A DNA stretch of 64,000 nt from Macrothele yani (Eukaryota; Arthropoda; Arachnida; Araneae; Macrothelidae). The stretch is from positions 47,820,905 through 47,884,904 of the forward strand of contig CM077010.1 in assembly GCA_039090855.1 (NCBI GenBank), written 5' to 3'. Positions within the stretch are counted from its first letter, which is position 1. Every line of letters starts with the position of its first letter. Under the pieces are notes generated by a model. That model did no database searches. It worked only from the letters and a program-made list of their open reading frames with translations, and was not told the origin of the DNA. Made by a program: the position numbers and the translations under genes. This document shows positions 45,420-56,885 of this stretch, piece after piece.

Positions 45420-46260
45420 AAATTCCTAGAACGATATATGAGGGGATATCAAATAAGTTTGTGGCATAATATAGAAAAAAAAAGAAAAGACACTGTATTT
45501 TGATTCAATATAGTCTCCCTCTAGCTGTGTATACTTAGCATAACGCTCCTCAAACTGCTTCAAATCCCTATGATAAAATTCACTGTCTAGATCTGCAAAC
45601 CAAGCATTCACAGCGCAACATTCTCATTTGTATCAAAATGGCGTGCATTCCGATATCCTTTTAATTATCGGAATAGATAACAATCAGAGGCGGCTAAATC
45701 TGTGGAGTGGGGAGCATGAGGCAGCAATTTGAAGTGCAGATCTCGAAGGAGATCCGTTGTTTTGTTGACCTTGTGTCCTGGTTCATTTTCCTGCGAAAAA
45801 AGTGACTCCTCTGGAGAGTTTTTCTCGTCGTTTCTCTTTAAGTTTGTGGTGTAGTTGGAGTAGTAGGTCATAATAAAGTTTTTGCTGGTTTTCCAGGATT
45901 CGTGTTAACAGCAAGAATCGCACCATCGCTATATCAAAGGACTGATGCTAACACCTTGCTAGCAGATAAATATTGTCGAAATTATTTGAGCCGGTGATAT
46001 CCGGAATGCTGCCACTTCATGGCTCACAAAATTAAAAGTATCTTGTGCAAAATGATCAAAAACAGCTTTACACACACACTGAACCTGCTTACGTTCTTGC
46101 TGTGGTGTCAAACACTTTGGTTCCTGTTCTGCAAACAGCTTTCTCATCTGCAACTCGCCATGAATAATATGATGTACATATGACAATTTCAGAAATTTAG
46201 CGAAAATATGGATGCAAAAATGTGTCAATCTTCCATTCAGTGGGAGATCCAGAAATTTAC
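45420..46260 (-). pseudogene. mariner transposase remnant
   Basis: On the minus strand, the part near 46230-45960 resembles the second helix-turn-helix and linker of a mariner (HHIIHGELQMRKLFAEQEPKCLTPQQER). The part at 45871-45430 is the C-terminus (LLPHAPHSTDLAASDCYLFR, then NAWFADLDSEFYHRDLKQFEERYAKY and LEGDYIESK). The catalytic core between them is lost or unreadable. Confidence 0.75.
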
Positions 46261-46363
46261 CTTAGAGAGCGGGGAGGGGAGGGTGCTCCGGTCAAAAAAA
46301 AAAAGAACTTCTTGCAAGGATTGGTCACACATACATACACACACCAGCGCGCGCGCACATATA

Positions 46364-47578
46364 CACTGAAGAGCAATTGAATTGGAGATACCTGTCTAGT
46401 AACGTGTAGCACCACCTTTCGCCCTGATGACGGTGGCGATTCGTCTCGGCATGGACTCGACAAGACACCAGAAGTGTTGGGAAACCATACGGATCCACGA
46501 CCCCTGAACAAGCTCCCACAGTTCATGAACATTTGATGGAGGGTCAGAGCCTCGAACATCTCTCTCGATGGCATCCCAGATGTGCTCGATGGGATTGAGG
46601 TCAGTTGACCTAGCTGGCCAAGAAAGCGAGGTCACGTCGGTGGAGTGTTCATCCAATCACTCGGATACAATTCGGGAGCGATGACACGGTGCATTGTTTG
46701 TTGCTGGATAAGGTCCCCAGTAGGATGTTGAAGACGCACAAACGGAAGCAAATGGTCGGCCAGGATATTCCGGTAACGTTGACCTGTGAGGGACGATGTC
46801 ACACGTACCAGGGGTCCCATTTCAGTCCACGTAAACAGTCCCCAGACGAGAATGCCACCCCACCAGGTTGAAGAGTTTCCTGCTGGCAAGAAGGATCCAT
46901 CGCTTCATATGGTTTACGCCGTATTCGTATCCTGCCATCCGCATGTACCAACGTGAATCTCGACTCATCAGTCCAGGCAACATTTTTCCACATATCTAGG
47001 GTCCGGTGGCGATGTTCCCACGCCCATGCCAATCTTTGCACCCTGTGATGTGCGGTCAGCAGCGGTACCCCCGTGGGACGATGGCTTCTGTATCCCATAG
47101 CGTGGAGATGGTTCTGGATGGTGTGGCTGCATACACGCTTTTGTACACCAGCGTTAAATTGCCGAGTGATTTCTTGCGCTGTGGCCCGTCTATCCGCTGT
47201 TACAATGCGAGATAGCCGACGATGAGCCTGCTCATTCACACGCTGTTGTCCACGGCAGTTGGTTCTTGCAGGGATGGTTTTACCGGATTCGATGTACTCA
47301 CGGTGCACCCGTGACACAGTGGCTCGTGAAAATCCCAGGGCCTGCAAAACTTCCGAGATGGAGTGACCCATTCGTCGGGCCCCGACAATTTGGCCACGAT
47401 CAAATGCGCTTATATCCTTCGTCTTACCCATACTGCGTCCGACTCTTACTGATTGCCGTCGCATCACTCCTTATATTGTCGGATCGCTGCATACGTCATG
47501 TCGTTTCCGTTTACAGGGCCGCCCACAGCGCCACATATGCATAACGCCAGCTGTCTGTAATTCAATTGCTCTTCAGTG
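46364..47578 (-). mobile_element. Tc1-like transposon, full length
   Basis: CACTGAAGAGCAATTGAATT begins the left end and its complement (AATTCAATTGCTCTTCAGTG) ends the right. At 1215 bp it is of canonical Tc1 size. The fragment at 6627-7065 belongs to the same family. Confidence 0.93.
46396..47467 (-). pseudogene. Tc1 transposase with two frameshifts
   Basis: The first 200 or so codons are open: two helix-turn-helix modules (MGKTKDISAFDRGQIVGA, FSRATVSRVHREYIESGKT, RRATAQEITRQF, SHTIQNHLHAMGYRS) and the first catalytic block (AWTDESRFTLVHADG). A frameshift near 46880 shifts to the frame with WGLFTWTEMGPLVRV. The second catalytic motif is damaged (LIQQQTMHRVIA where QQDNAPCH is expected). A second shift near 46650 leads to PARSTDLNPIEHIWDAIERDV (Glu) and the normal end IRAKGGATRY. 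The first of the three acidic residues and the Glu remain, but the middle Asp is gone. Confidence 0.93.
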
Positions 47579-47917
47579 TGTGTATTACATATTGTGTTTA
47601 CAAGTACTGTAACTATGCAGTGTGATTGAAATCAATAAAGGTAAACAACATAAAAGGTGTAGGGGGGGGGGCTTAAAATACGAGTACACTAGAAGAGGGG
47701 TCGCCAAAGTACGGCCCGTGGTATGGTCTCCTGGTTGTGGGACCTTGTACTTTTTACAGACATTACTGACCAAATGATTTGAATTTGCAAAGGAAAGATA
47801 AACTTGCACATCAGCTGTTTTTCTGCTCTGAAATCTTTCCAAACGAAGTTGGAACTGTTCAAGTGACAGTCAGCAGAGCAATTTTTTTTGCGCTTTTCAT
47901 CTTGTAAATAAATACAC

Positions 47918-48310
47918 GGTTGAGTCACATTATTGTGACAACAAGCTAATATCCAGAGTGACTGCCACGTGCAGCTCAGACAGCAGCTAGACGTTCTGGG
48001 AGTGACTCAATAAGGTGCTGGAAGGTGCTCACAAGTATGTGGAGCCATGCTGACTACAGTGCATCTAATAGCTACTGGAGGATGTGTGGTGGAGGATCCG
48101 TAGAGCGAACAACACGATCAGGGTGATCCCACAGATGCTCAATTGGGTCCCACGATGTTCAATTGGGTCCTACAGATGTTCAATTGGGTTCCACAGGTGC
48201 TCAATTGGGTCCCACAGATGCTCAATTGGGTCCAAAATCGCATGGAGAATTCGTAGAGCTAACAACACGATTGGGGTGGTCCCACAAATGCTCAATTGGG
48301 TCCAAATTCG
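47918..48310 (-). mobile_element. Tc1 3' end fragment inside the hAT
   Basis: TACACGGTTGAGTCACATTA and the following 200 bp match the left end of the Tc1 at 19643 (shared: GACTCAATNNGGTGCTGGAAGG, GAGCCATGCTGACT). The rest of that Tc1 is missing. Confidence 0.85.
48127..48305. repeat. 20-21-bp tandem repeat from Tc1 sequence
   Basis: The Tc1 words CCCACAGATG and CTCAATTGGGT, present once in the copy at 19870, occur five times in a row here with small changes. A sixth copy follows after a second copy of the upstream words (CGTAGAGCTAACAACACGAT). Confidence 0.85.
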
Positions 48311-48330
48311 CATGACGTCTCCGAGACGTC

Positions 48331-48771
48331 CCATTAAGCGAAGGGTTTAATTTGCTTAAAGCTGAGTTTGAAAGACATCTTGATGATTATTACAAGCATG
48401 AAAAACCATTCCAGCTATTGCATGACCCATTTAGTTTTACGGTTGACGATGCCGAGGATAATTTACAGTTGGATGTGTTAGATTTTCAATCTAATAACAG
48501 TTTGAAGTCATTGTTTAAGAGTGAAAATTTGATAACCTTTTATTCTTTTTTGCCTAGAAATAGTTTTACAATTCCGAAAAGTTTTGCCAGGAAAGTGCTT
48601 TCAGTGTTTGATAGCACATATGTTTATGAACAAGTTTTCTCCGAAATTAAATACGTGAAATCAAAGCTTCGTTCACGATTGACTGACAACCACTTTTCAG
48701 GCTTTAAAAAAATGGGTTTGTCCAAGTTTAAATCCAATATCGAAAACGTAGCTAAATCATTCCGGAAATAA
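48331..48771 (+). pseudogene. hAT transposase C-terminal fragment
   Basis: A frame open for about 145 codons to the stop at 48769-48771 resembles the C-terminal end of hAT transposases of the ZBED5/GTF2IRD2-like type. It reads FNLLKAEFERHLDDYY, a middle part with FSFTVDDAEDNLQLDVLDFQ, and ITFYSFLPRNSFTIPKSFAR. The dimerisation motif follows: LSVFDSTYVYEQVFSEIKYV, KSKLRSRLTDNHFSGF. The N-terminal BED finger and the catalytic Asp blocks are absent. It lies inside the hAT element 47695-49094 and reads towards its right end, as expected. Confidence 0.82.
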
Positions 48772-50066
48772 TATCATTCTTCTCATTGATTTTTTTTTTC
48801 CAGTTTTAGGTCATGAAGTCCACTTACTGAAGACTGTAAATTTAGTTAATTTAGTTTTGTATTTTTTTTTTAGATGTCTATAAATATCTTTAAATATTTA
48901 TTTTAAAACTTTCATGTTAAATTACGGACCATATAAAATTAGTTAGACCTTAAGAAATATTAGTCCATTGAAAATTTACAAAATCTGCATTGATTGATCT
49001 TCGGCTTACCATTTTTTTTTTTATTTTAATCCGGCCACCTGAGCTTTAGCCAATTTCCCATTTGGCCTTGTTTTCCGAAGGTCTGGTGACCCTGCACTAG
49101 AGCATGAAAAAAAAATCCTTCGTACTACATAGAGCTTAATATACACAGTCGGCACAGAAAGTTCCAGGAATAATTTAGTGAAAAAATATGTATATCTTTT
49201 AGTATACACAGTCGGTACAGAAATTTCCAGAAATAATTTAATGAAAAAAATATGTATATCTTACTTGTAGCAATTTTGCTGATTTAATTTCCAATATAGT
49301 ACCCTACTCTTTCGATACGCAGCTTGGATCGTTCTAGAAGTATCTCAAATACCCTAGGGAAGTCTTTTTTCTGGAACGTTGTCACTGCCCCTTGAATGTC
49401 TGGAATGGGCCCATATATCATCTTCCCTTCATGGATGCTCTGAGTTTTGAGAGCGGAAAAAAGTCTGCCGTGGCTAGATCCGGCGAGTAGGGAGAAGCAT
49501 AAACATTTTCACCTGGTTTTAACCAGAAACTGGGTAACAATGGTCAAGGTGTGTGACCGAGCATTATCATGGAGGAAAAAGCATTCACCACTTCGATGCA
49601 AATCCGGCCTAACTCGTCGAATTCTCTTGAGAAGGTGATTCATGACTTCCTTGTAGAATAAGTCCTTGACGCTTTGTCAATTAGGCATAAATTCAGGATG
49701 GATAATCCCACGAGAATCGAAGAGCACAATGAGCAGCGTTTTGATTTTCGACTTCACAGTCCCCACCTTTTTCGGTTTCAGCTTTCTCGGACTTGATCAT
49801 TCCCTAGTTTGTCGTTTCGTGGATAGTTCACACACAAAACATCACGATTCATCACCAGTCATTATCTTGCTGAGAAAATCTCGGTCGCCATTCACCGTTT
49901 CCAACAAGTATTGCGCAGCAGTCACTCGCAGCTCTCTTTGTACCGGAGTGAGAAAGTGTGGAATGAACGTAGTGCACACCTTCCGCTTGCCAAGAATATC
50001 ACGAATAATACTATGCACTACTATCTTATTAATATTCTATTCCTCCGCTATCATCCGACTCGTTAA

Positions 50067-50894
50067 TACGAGGTCCGATCAAAAAGTTCCGAGTGACTAG
50101 GCCAATATACAACAAAGTACTTATGTTACTTAAGTCTGGCTATGATCTCCCTCAAAGAAGAGCACCGTCTGCGATTCGCGCTAGATCTCGTCCACGGTTT
50201 CAAAACGGCAATCCTTGAACTTCAGCTTCATCTTCGGAAACAGAAAGAAGTCACAGGGGGCCAAATCCGACGAGTAAGGCGGATGAGGAAGGGTAGTCAT
50301 GCTGTTGCGGCTGCAAAACTGGCATGTTGCAACGCTCTGTGAGCTGCTGCATTGTCGTGATGGAGCAGGAAATCGCCCCTGCGCCACATTTCAGGTCGTT
50401 TGCGGCGAATATCCTCCCTGAGACGCCCCAGAACATCGCAGTAAAAAAGGGCGGTGACAGTCTGGCCCTGGGAGACGAATTCACGATTCACAACAACACG
50501 AATGTCGAAGAACACGGTGAGCATGCTTTTGGTTGCGCTCCGGACCTGTCGGGCCTTCTTCGGTCGTGGAGATGCCGGGCTCTTCCATTGCGACGACTAT
50601 TGTTTGGTCTCCAGGTCGTAACCGTAGACCCAAGTCTTGTCCTCAGTGATGAACCGCGACAGGAACGTTGGTTTCCGATTTGCCGAGTTTGACGCAGAAT
50701 TTGATGTTCGCTCGCTGCTCTAGTTTGCAGTCCATTCTAGTTTGCAGCACAGCTCCCGATGTTCACAGAACGTCACCGCTCGGTACAATGACACATGAAA
50801 ATCCCTGCCCTCGACCGCTGTTCGCGTATCCGCGTACTGCCATCTGTTGGCGTGTTACGTACCTAGTCTCGGAACTTTTGGATCGCACTACGTA
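50067..50894 (-). mobile_element. Inner mariner, nested, internally deleted
   Basis: The ends TACGAGGTCCGATCAAAAAG and (complement of the right end) TACGTAGTGCGATCCAAAAG, each continuing TTCCGAG, form the inverted repeats. It is 828 bp long, short for a mariner because the first third of its gene is deleted. Confidence 0.88.
50181..50735 (-). pseudogene. Inner mariner transposase remnant
   Basis: Starts MDCKLEQRANIKFCVKLGKS, then jumps directly to EDKTWVYGYDLETKQ (first Asp), skipping the helix-turn-helix region. MLTVFFDIRVVVNREFVSQG, REDIRRKRPEMWRRGD, FLLHHDNAAAHRAL (second Asp) and LPHPPYSSDLAPCDFFLFP (third Asp) follow, with a frameshift between. All three catalytic residues remain, but the DNA-binding domain is gone. 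Confidence 0.85.
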
Positions 50895-51791
50895 TACATG
50901 CCACAGCCAGCAGTTCGAGAACAAACTGTACATTTTCATCAGTGTTGCTTGCTGAAGGTCGTCCGCTCCTTTCATCGTCCTCCAATGACTGCTGACCATC
51001 ACGAAAACGCGCATTCCATTCATACACCTTGGACTGAGATAAACATTCATCACCGTATGCTTGTTTCATCAATTCATACGTTTCTGATGAATATTTTGTC
51101 TCACTTAAAACATAACCTTAATGTTCGCCCTTTTTTCCATCCTCTAAAGTGTGACAAGGTCAAAGTTCCAGCGTGGAAAACACCTGTACTGCTCACTACG
51201 GCCGAACAGGAACAGGGTAAAAAAATTGCAATCGCTTTGAGGGTTCATGGGAGGATCAGGTTTTGCCCAAGAGATGGCGCGCATAGCACGTAAAAAAAAA
51301 AAGGTATAGTTCCTGGAATTTTCCAGTTCTTTTTTTGTGTGTAATAACCGAGATCCACGTAATAGATATGACCTGTTCAGGACGCAGATCGGTTTGTCCG
51401 CCATCCAACGTGAAACTGTCAATAGGTGGCGCTGGTGCCCGGGTATAGAAAGTACGAGCGGTAACCGTTAGGAAAACATTGTGTGACGACGTAAATTCCT
51501 TTTCTTGTTATCGCTGTTAGTTCATTAGTTATTTAAAGAAAAATATATAAATGTGTACCATTATGCAAGTCTTGCAAACTCGTTGTTTCGTAACAAATAT
51601 TTAGGGCAACGACCTTCAAAAAAGAAAATGTAAAATAATAAATATAATGCCACATGTCTGTAATTCTCGCGAGTCATACCACAATTTACCTTACAAAATT
51701 ATTAATGCAGTAGAAAAGCTACCGAAAATCCAAGTTTTGTGTTTTTGTTGCGAGATGTTTGCATCTATGAAATTCAATGATCACTAAAATG

Positions 51792-52023
51792 GCCGCCCGG
51801 TGGCGCAGTGGTCCGGTGGCGCAGTGGTATAAGCGATGGCTTCTGATCATTCGTCCGAAAGGGGTCCTGGTCCGAATCCCGTGAGTTATGGATATTGTGT
51901 TTGTCTTACGGCGCTGGCTCTCTCCCTTCGTTGCAACCAATGACCCTAAATTAGGGATGAGCGACTGCTAATAGCCCATTGAGTTGCTCACGGTGGTCGT
52001 GTTAAACCTCCAATAAAAAAAAA
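51792..52023 (+). repeat. SINE-1 with duplicated A box and 12-bp TSD
   Basis: The first 15 bp of the head (GGTGGCGCAGTGGTC) occur twice in a row. The B box is mutated (GGTCCGAATCC). ATCACTAAAATG flanks both sides exactly (51780-51791 and 52024-52035). Confidence 0.94.
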
Positions 52024-52035
52024 ATCACTAAAATG

Positions 52036-53638
52036 AAAAATCTCTATTGCGATGTTAATGATATAAAATTAAATGGCTATCTCTTCTTATATTTATTTCA
52101 TATTGTGCATCCCTTATATCAGTTCGCTTTTGATTAAAGTGCGGATTTACTTAATTTTAAGCGATGTATTCGCCGGTGAAACTACATCTGCTATCACCGT
52201 TGTTTACATGTTTAGTTACGGTCGCTACTGCCACCTAGCGGCCAAAACTTTTAACAACGTGGACACTTTTTCTCGTAGAGATCTCTCTGTCGGGCATGCC
52301 ATATTTATTACATGGGTCTCTGTAATAGCACTAATGGCTACGCCATACGTTGCAACAGAATCATGTGCTACCATCTAGGGGCAGAAATGGGCCATGTTTC
52401 TTTTATACGTTTTCTCAATTATTCATTAATGTTACTTGGTCCCTTGAAAAACGAATAAACGGGATTCCACTCTACATCACAGAGAAGGAGATAGCCTCAT
52501 AAGCGCTTGACAATCATCCACAAATTGGTTAGGTAACATTTGGCAAGGCATCGTTTATTTATTTACATTTTGAAATTTTCACTGAAACTTCCGGCGAACT
52601 ATCGTTATGTGCAAAGAAAGCTATTCAAACATTACATTCTGGCCTACAAGTTCCATTCATAAATTATATTTCGCGATTCACTTGTAATCAACAAAATGAA
52701 ATAAAAACAAGTTTTCTGTAAACCTATAGATTATAACGGTTTTCATTTTCCCCCATTCATTAAAATAGTTTGAGATCTTATTTTTCAAAGATTAATGAAT
52801 CAGTATACATTTTTTTTAATTCCAATGCCTCTCAGAATTTAAAAAAAAAAAAAAAAGGAAGAAAGAAAGGAAAACAAAAAAAAGCGTTTTGGGATTGGTA
52901 TCTCCTACGCAATATAGAATCACTTTTACGTGGAACAAATTCGCTTTTTTTTAGGAGGAACAAAAAAACTCTGTTTATGAAATACTATACATCTTTTACG
53001 CTTACGAGGAAAACATGCTTTATACTTACATTGACTTCTAGAACAGGCACTGATAGGTAATCATGTTCTTAAATTACAAACTTCCTCAAATATTTTGCTA
53101 AAGAAAATCGCATTATCTGCGTCCAATATTAAAGATTATGCTTTACTAGAAAAATCGGAATTCCTATCGATAAGTTACAGTTGCGGACTTTTGATCTAGC
53201 TCAGAGATTTTATGATTCGAATAAAACTAACTCTAATGGACTTTTGCGGCGAAAACTAAATAAAATATCTATACTAAAAGATCATTAGAACATTACAGTG
53301 AAACAAAAAGCAAGAAAACTACACATATTTTTAAAAGCGTCTTAAAACGTTTTCAAAGAGTTGTAAAAAGACTGCGCTGTAAAAACAGGGAAAAATTACG
53401 TAAAGCAAACATGGGAAAAAGTAAAAAGAAAGAGAGCAAAGAATAACAGAACAATCCTTTCAACGATGTTATTGAATCAGCGGATTATCTACGAACCTCT
53501 AGACTGAGAGCTTTTTTGTATGACGTTTTTTTTTTTTTTTTTTTTTTTTTTGCAGATAATTATATTTTACCGATTATAAATGTACCAGATTAAAACTGCA
53601 ATTCAGCTTCACCGATTTATTTATGATATTTTTTGCAG
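52036..53638. other. Non-coding stretch (probable intron)
   Basis: AT-rich, with A/T runs including T26 at 53527-53552. A 101-codon frame at 52073-52378 is hydrophobic but has no recognisable motif or splice boundary, and I do not call it a gene. Confidence 0.4.
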
Positions 53639-53890
53639 GCATTTTTATCTGCATGCTGCCGAAGTCTAAATTTAGAACAGCGTAACTACATTTTTGGTCT
53701 TCTGTTCCTGATAAGTGTCTTATTTATTACATGGGCTTTCATTTATCAAATACTCTGGAACAGCATAACTGTAAGCTCCCAGAAAGTGTACTTCCTACGT
53801 ATTACTTCCGTACTCGTTATTTTAACTGGCTTTGCTGCAATTACAACATTTGTATATAAAGCAGCTATGCTCTTCACTAAAAGTGCTTAA
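53639..53890 (+). CDS. Last exon of an unidentified membrane protein
   Basis: A strong splice acceptor (ATATTTTTTGCAG) precedes an 83-codon open stretch in phase 0 that ends in TAA at 53888-53890. It encodes a polar start (FLSACCRSLNLEQRN) and two clear membrane-spanning helices (about YIFGLLFLISVLFITWAF and SVLVILTGFAAITTFVY) joined by a short loop (NSITVSSQKVYF). It ends AMLFTKSA. The pattern fits the C-terminus of a multi-pass membrane protein. I do not recognise the family. Upstream exons were not found. A hAT element begins about 100 bp downstream. Confidence 0.55.
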   Translation, partial: AFLSACCRSLNLEQRNYIFGLLFLISVLFITWAFIYQILWNSITVSSQKVYFLRITSVLVILTGFAAITTFVYKAAMLFTKSA

Positions 53891-53994
53891 GAGCATGTAA
53901 AGAGTAGAAGGTTTTACTTCGACCCTCGAATTAAAATGCCTATAAAATGTACTATTTGTTATCTATGTGGGTTTTCGCACTTAATAAGTACTGG

Positions 53995-55550
53995 CAGGGG
54001 CGGATTGGCTCACCGGGACATCTCCCGGTGGATTAATCGAGAAATAGACCACTTTCTCGTGTTCCTCTTGCCTGGATTTTTTGGAACGAAAGAATAATTA
54101 TTTTGGTGCTCATGAATTACGATCGTTAAATTCATTTGAGCTTTATTTTTGTCTGAAAAGTAACTTTCTTAAAAAAAAAAAAATCCTTCTATCTACGTCG
54201 GGCGTTTGCTCTGAAAAGACAAGGCAAAATTCTCTGTACCTACTTATGTGAGAAAGGTGCCATTGGACCAAGTACGCTGTTTATAAATTAACTAGGACAA
54301 GCCGCCAACGGTAACCGATAACTCGGGTTCAGTCGGCAAATTTTGAGCGAAGCTATTGCAAAATCTAAGCTCATTAAGGCGTCTATTATAACAAATTCTA
54401 AAAAACGAGCGCGTAAAATTTATGACTTCCAGAACAAAAGTACGAAACATTCTAAAACAGAAATGCCTAAAATTTATCATGAACTACTTTCCTTCACGCC
54501 TTCACGTTGGTTGTAAACAAAGCGGAAAGACACACTCAGATCGGGAACCACGTTTTTAATTTTGTATCGCGAAAGACAAACACACACACACATATACAAA
54601 CGTCCTTTAATTATTATAGATGAAGCAAGTGTTGAGCTAACAGACGGAGTCTTTCCATTTCTTTGTTTTTCAATTCAAACGATTTTTTTTAAACTAATGT
54701 TAGTGAGCCGACTTTCGTGAAACGGTTCAAGTAAAACGCCAATTAGTTTTAATTGAAAATTTTCAATGGCACGGAATTTCGGGAATCGGAAGGCGTCAAA
54801 ACCTGACCATGGACGATGTCCAAAAAATCACAGTGATCGGGTGTGCGATCTCGTACCTATGCCCGAACAACTAATTGTCTCGAGTCTCGTAAAGGGAGCT
54901 CCGCTCAATTAAGCTAAAGCTACGTATAGTTAGACATAGGTAGTTGGTATAGGAGCCTAGGGTCATTGCTATGCCCTACCCTCTTTTTGTAATCTTGAAG
55001 AAGGCACTAGTACCCACTGTGATGGCCTATCATGGAGTGCAAAGCGATTCTTCCGCAGAGATATTTCGAAATTCTTATCTTTTACCAGTATTGGCAAGTC
55101 AAAATCCAGTATATGGTTCATGGATCAAAATAATTGGTGGACTCAAAAATGGCGTACTTTCAATGAGTAGATATGAATACTATTGTGCAGCAGACCATCA
55201 ATGACAAAAGAAATACAAAAATTTACTGCGTAGGAAAATTGCTATGTGGCATGTGTACAGTTCAACCTACAGAATCATTTGCATAGTCATTTAGTTTGAA
55301 GTGGGGTCTTCAAGGGACTAATTTTTTTTGTTACTATTACTTTTTTCGTCAAAACTAAATTTTTCAATAAAAAAAATAATTATCTGTTACAACACTTCGG
55401 TCTTAATCAATCTCTCTATAATCCGGGATCTAACAGAAATTTTTTCATTAGGGAATTTATTGAGTTGTTCCCCTGTAGGTATATGTGACTCTAAGTGGAC
55501 CTCAAGACTAAAATTCCCGGCCTGCTTTTGGTATTCCCAATCCGCCTCTG
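53995..55550. mobile_element. hAT-type element with perfect 8-bp TSD
   Basis: The left end is CAGGGGCGGATTGGCTCACC; the complement of the right end is CAGAGGCGGATTGGGAATAC. AGTACTGG flanks both sides (53987-53994 and 55551-55558). It is 1556 bp long. Internal frames (54971-55204 plus and a few others) show no transposase motif, so it looks non-autonomous. Confidence 0.9.
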
Positions 55551-55751
55551 AGTACTGGACTGCGAAGTATACGCATTTCAACTTAAGCATCATTTACTGC
55601 GAGTGGATTAAGATGTACATCGGAATAACCCAAGGTGATGAGCTATCATTATTGCGCTACTATTCAAGAGTGTTCCTCTAGAAACGCGAAGTTTTCCTAT
55701 TTCCAAATTTTACCCCCTTTATGCCTCAAGTATTTAGTGCATATTTACTGT

Positions 55752-56745
55752 TCATCATCATCATTGTCAACCATTATCAATCCACTGCTGGATGAAGGAC
55801 TCCCCAAGTTTCTTCCACAACGGTCTGCTTGTGCCAGTCTCCTCCAGGTTACTCCCGCATACTTTGGAATTCCATCCACCCATCTGCCACGTGGTCTTCC
55901 TCTGGGTCTTTTCCTGTCCCTTGGAATCCAGTCTAAAATTTCAGTTGTCCATCGATGGTCTGTCTTTCTGGCAATATGTCCAGCCCATTGCCATTTCAGG
56001 GATTTTACTCTGATCGTGATGTCTTCCACTCTTGTCATTTTTCTGATCCACGAGTTTCTCTTCTTCTCTCTCCTGGTTACACCAAGCATGCACCTCTCCA
56101 TGCATCCTTGAGTTGTCTGCTGTCTTTGTATGTCTTTTTTAGTTAAGGTCCACTTCTCTGCACCATACGTAGCCACTGGAAGGATGCATTGATCAAACAC
56201 TTTTCATTTAAGACATAATGGCATATTGCTCTTGAAAATTATACTGTTTCTTCCAAAAGCTCTCCAGACAAGTTTTATACACCGATTAATTTCTTCATCA
56301 ATGTGACTTTCACTTGATATCTGCTGTCCAAGGTAAATGTAGATGCCGGTTATCTCCAGCATTTCCCCATCAATCAATAAATCTTTATTACTTGTACATC
56401 ACTTTTGTCTTCTACAAATTCATTTTTAATCCCACTTCTTTACTCTTTTCAGCAAGTTCCTGGTTCATACTCTGCGGCTCTGACGGGTTAGTTGCAAAAA
56501 TGACTACGTCATCAGCAAAACGAAGGTGAGTTACATAATCTCCATTAATCTTTATCTCTTTGTTTTCCCAGTTCAGTGATTGAAAGAGATTTAGGAATGT
56601 GGCATTAAAGAGCTTGAGAAATATTGTGTCACCTTGTCTCACTCCCTTTCCAATTTTTATGGGTGCTGTATTCTAGAATAGCCGAATCTTTGCAGGATTT
56701 CAAAGCCATTGTAACTGCAGTTGGTTTCACAGAATCAAAGGCCTT
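55752..56745 (-). pseudogene. RTE-like LINE, old 5'-truncated copy
   Basis: Minus-strand 3' part of the same LINE family. It reads RT from AFDSVKPTA through HLRFADDVVIFA (near 56520) to the C-terminus WIDNG, with the (ATG)n tail at 55752-55766. It has frameshifts, a deletion joining CKDS where CGIEDAYINI is expected, and many substitutions relative to the copies at 25-31 kb. Confidence 0.9.
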
Positions 56746-56885
56746 TTCTTTATAACGCTTTATATGCTACAGGGTGTGCCATATAAGAGTGGCCCGAGTA
56801 TAATGAACGACAACAGTCAGGGAATGTTACTTTACATGGTAAAGAATAGTTGAAATGACAGAAAACAGGAGTAATTTACCTACGT

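Larger units (their letters stand above)
47695..49094. mobile_element. hAT element with transposase tail
   Basis: The left end GAGGGGTCGCCAAAGTACGG (first base changed from C) pairs with CAGGGTCACCAGACC, the complement of the right end. The flanking 8-mers CACTAGAA (47687-47694) and CACTAGAG (49095-49102) match at 7 of 8. Inside are a Tc1 3' fragment with an expanded 20-bp repeat and, in the right half, the C-terminus of a hAT transposase, which fits the identity of the ends. Confidence 0.82.
49400..51148 (-). pseudogene. Outer mariner transposase, split in two
   Basis: The N-terminal part at 50900-51148 reads MEKRANIKVMF, ELMKQAYGDECLSQSKVYEW, ARFRDGQQSLEDDERSGRPS and NTDENVQFVLELLA. After the inner mariner it resumes at about 50066 with TSRMIAEE and SIIRDILGKRKVCT, then KIMTGDES (first Asp), HPEFMPN, CFFLHDNARSHT (second Asp) and a degraded LLAGSSHG region where YSPDLA is expected. 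Stops are present in both halves. It is a different lineage from the inner mariner, with about the same domain order. Confidence 0.82.
49139..51345 (-). mobile_element. Outer mariner, interrupted by another mariner
   Basis: Approximate limits. Near the left is TATACACAGTCGGCACAGAA with AGTTCCAGGAAT, present twice as a roughly 63-bp direct repeat (49139-49265). The complement of the right end contains AATTCCAGGAACTATACC. The transposase frame resumes on the far side of the inner element. Confidence 0.65.

Noticed and set aside
52073..52378. 101-codon hydrophobic frame, possible membrane exon
   Set aside because: No splice signals at its edges, no motif, and composition typical of AT-rich DNA.
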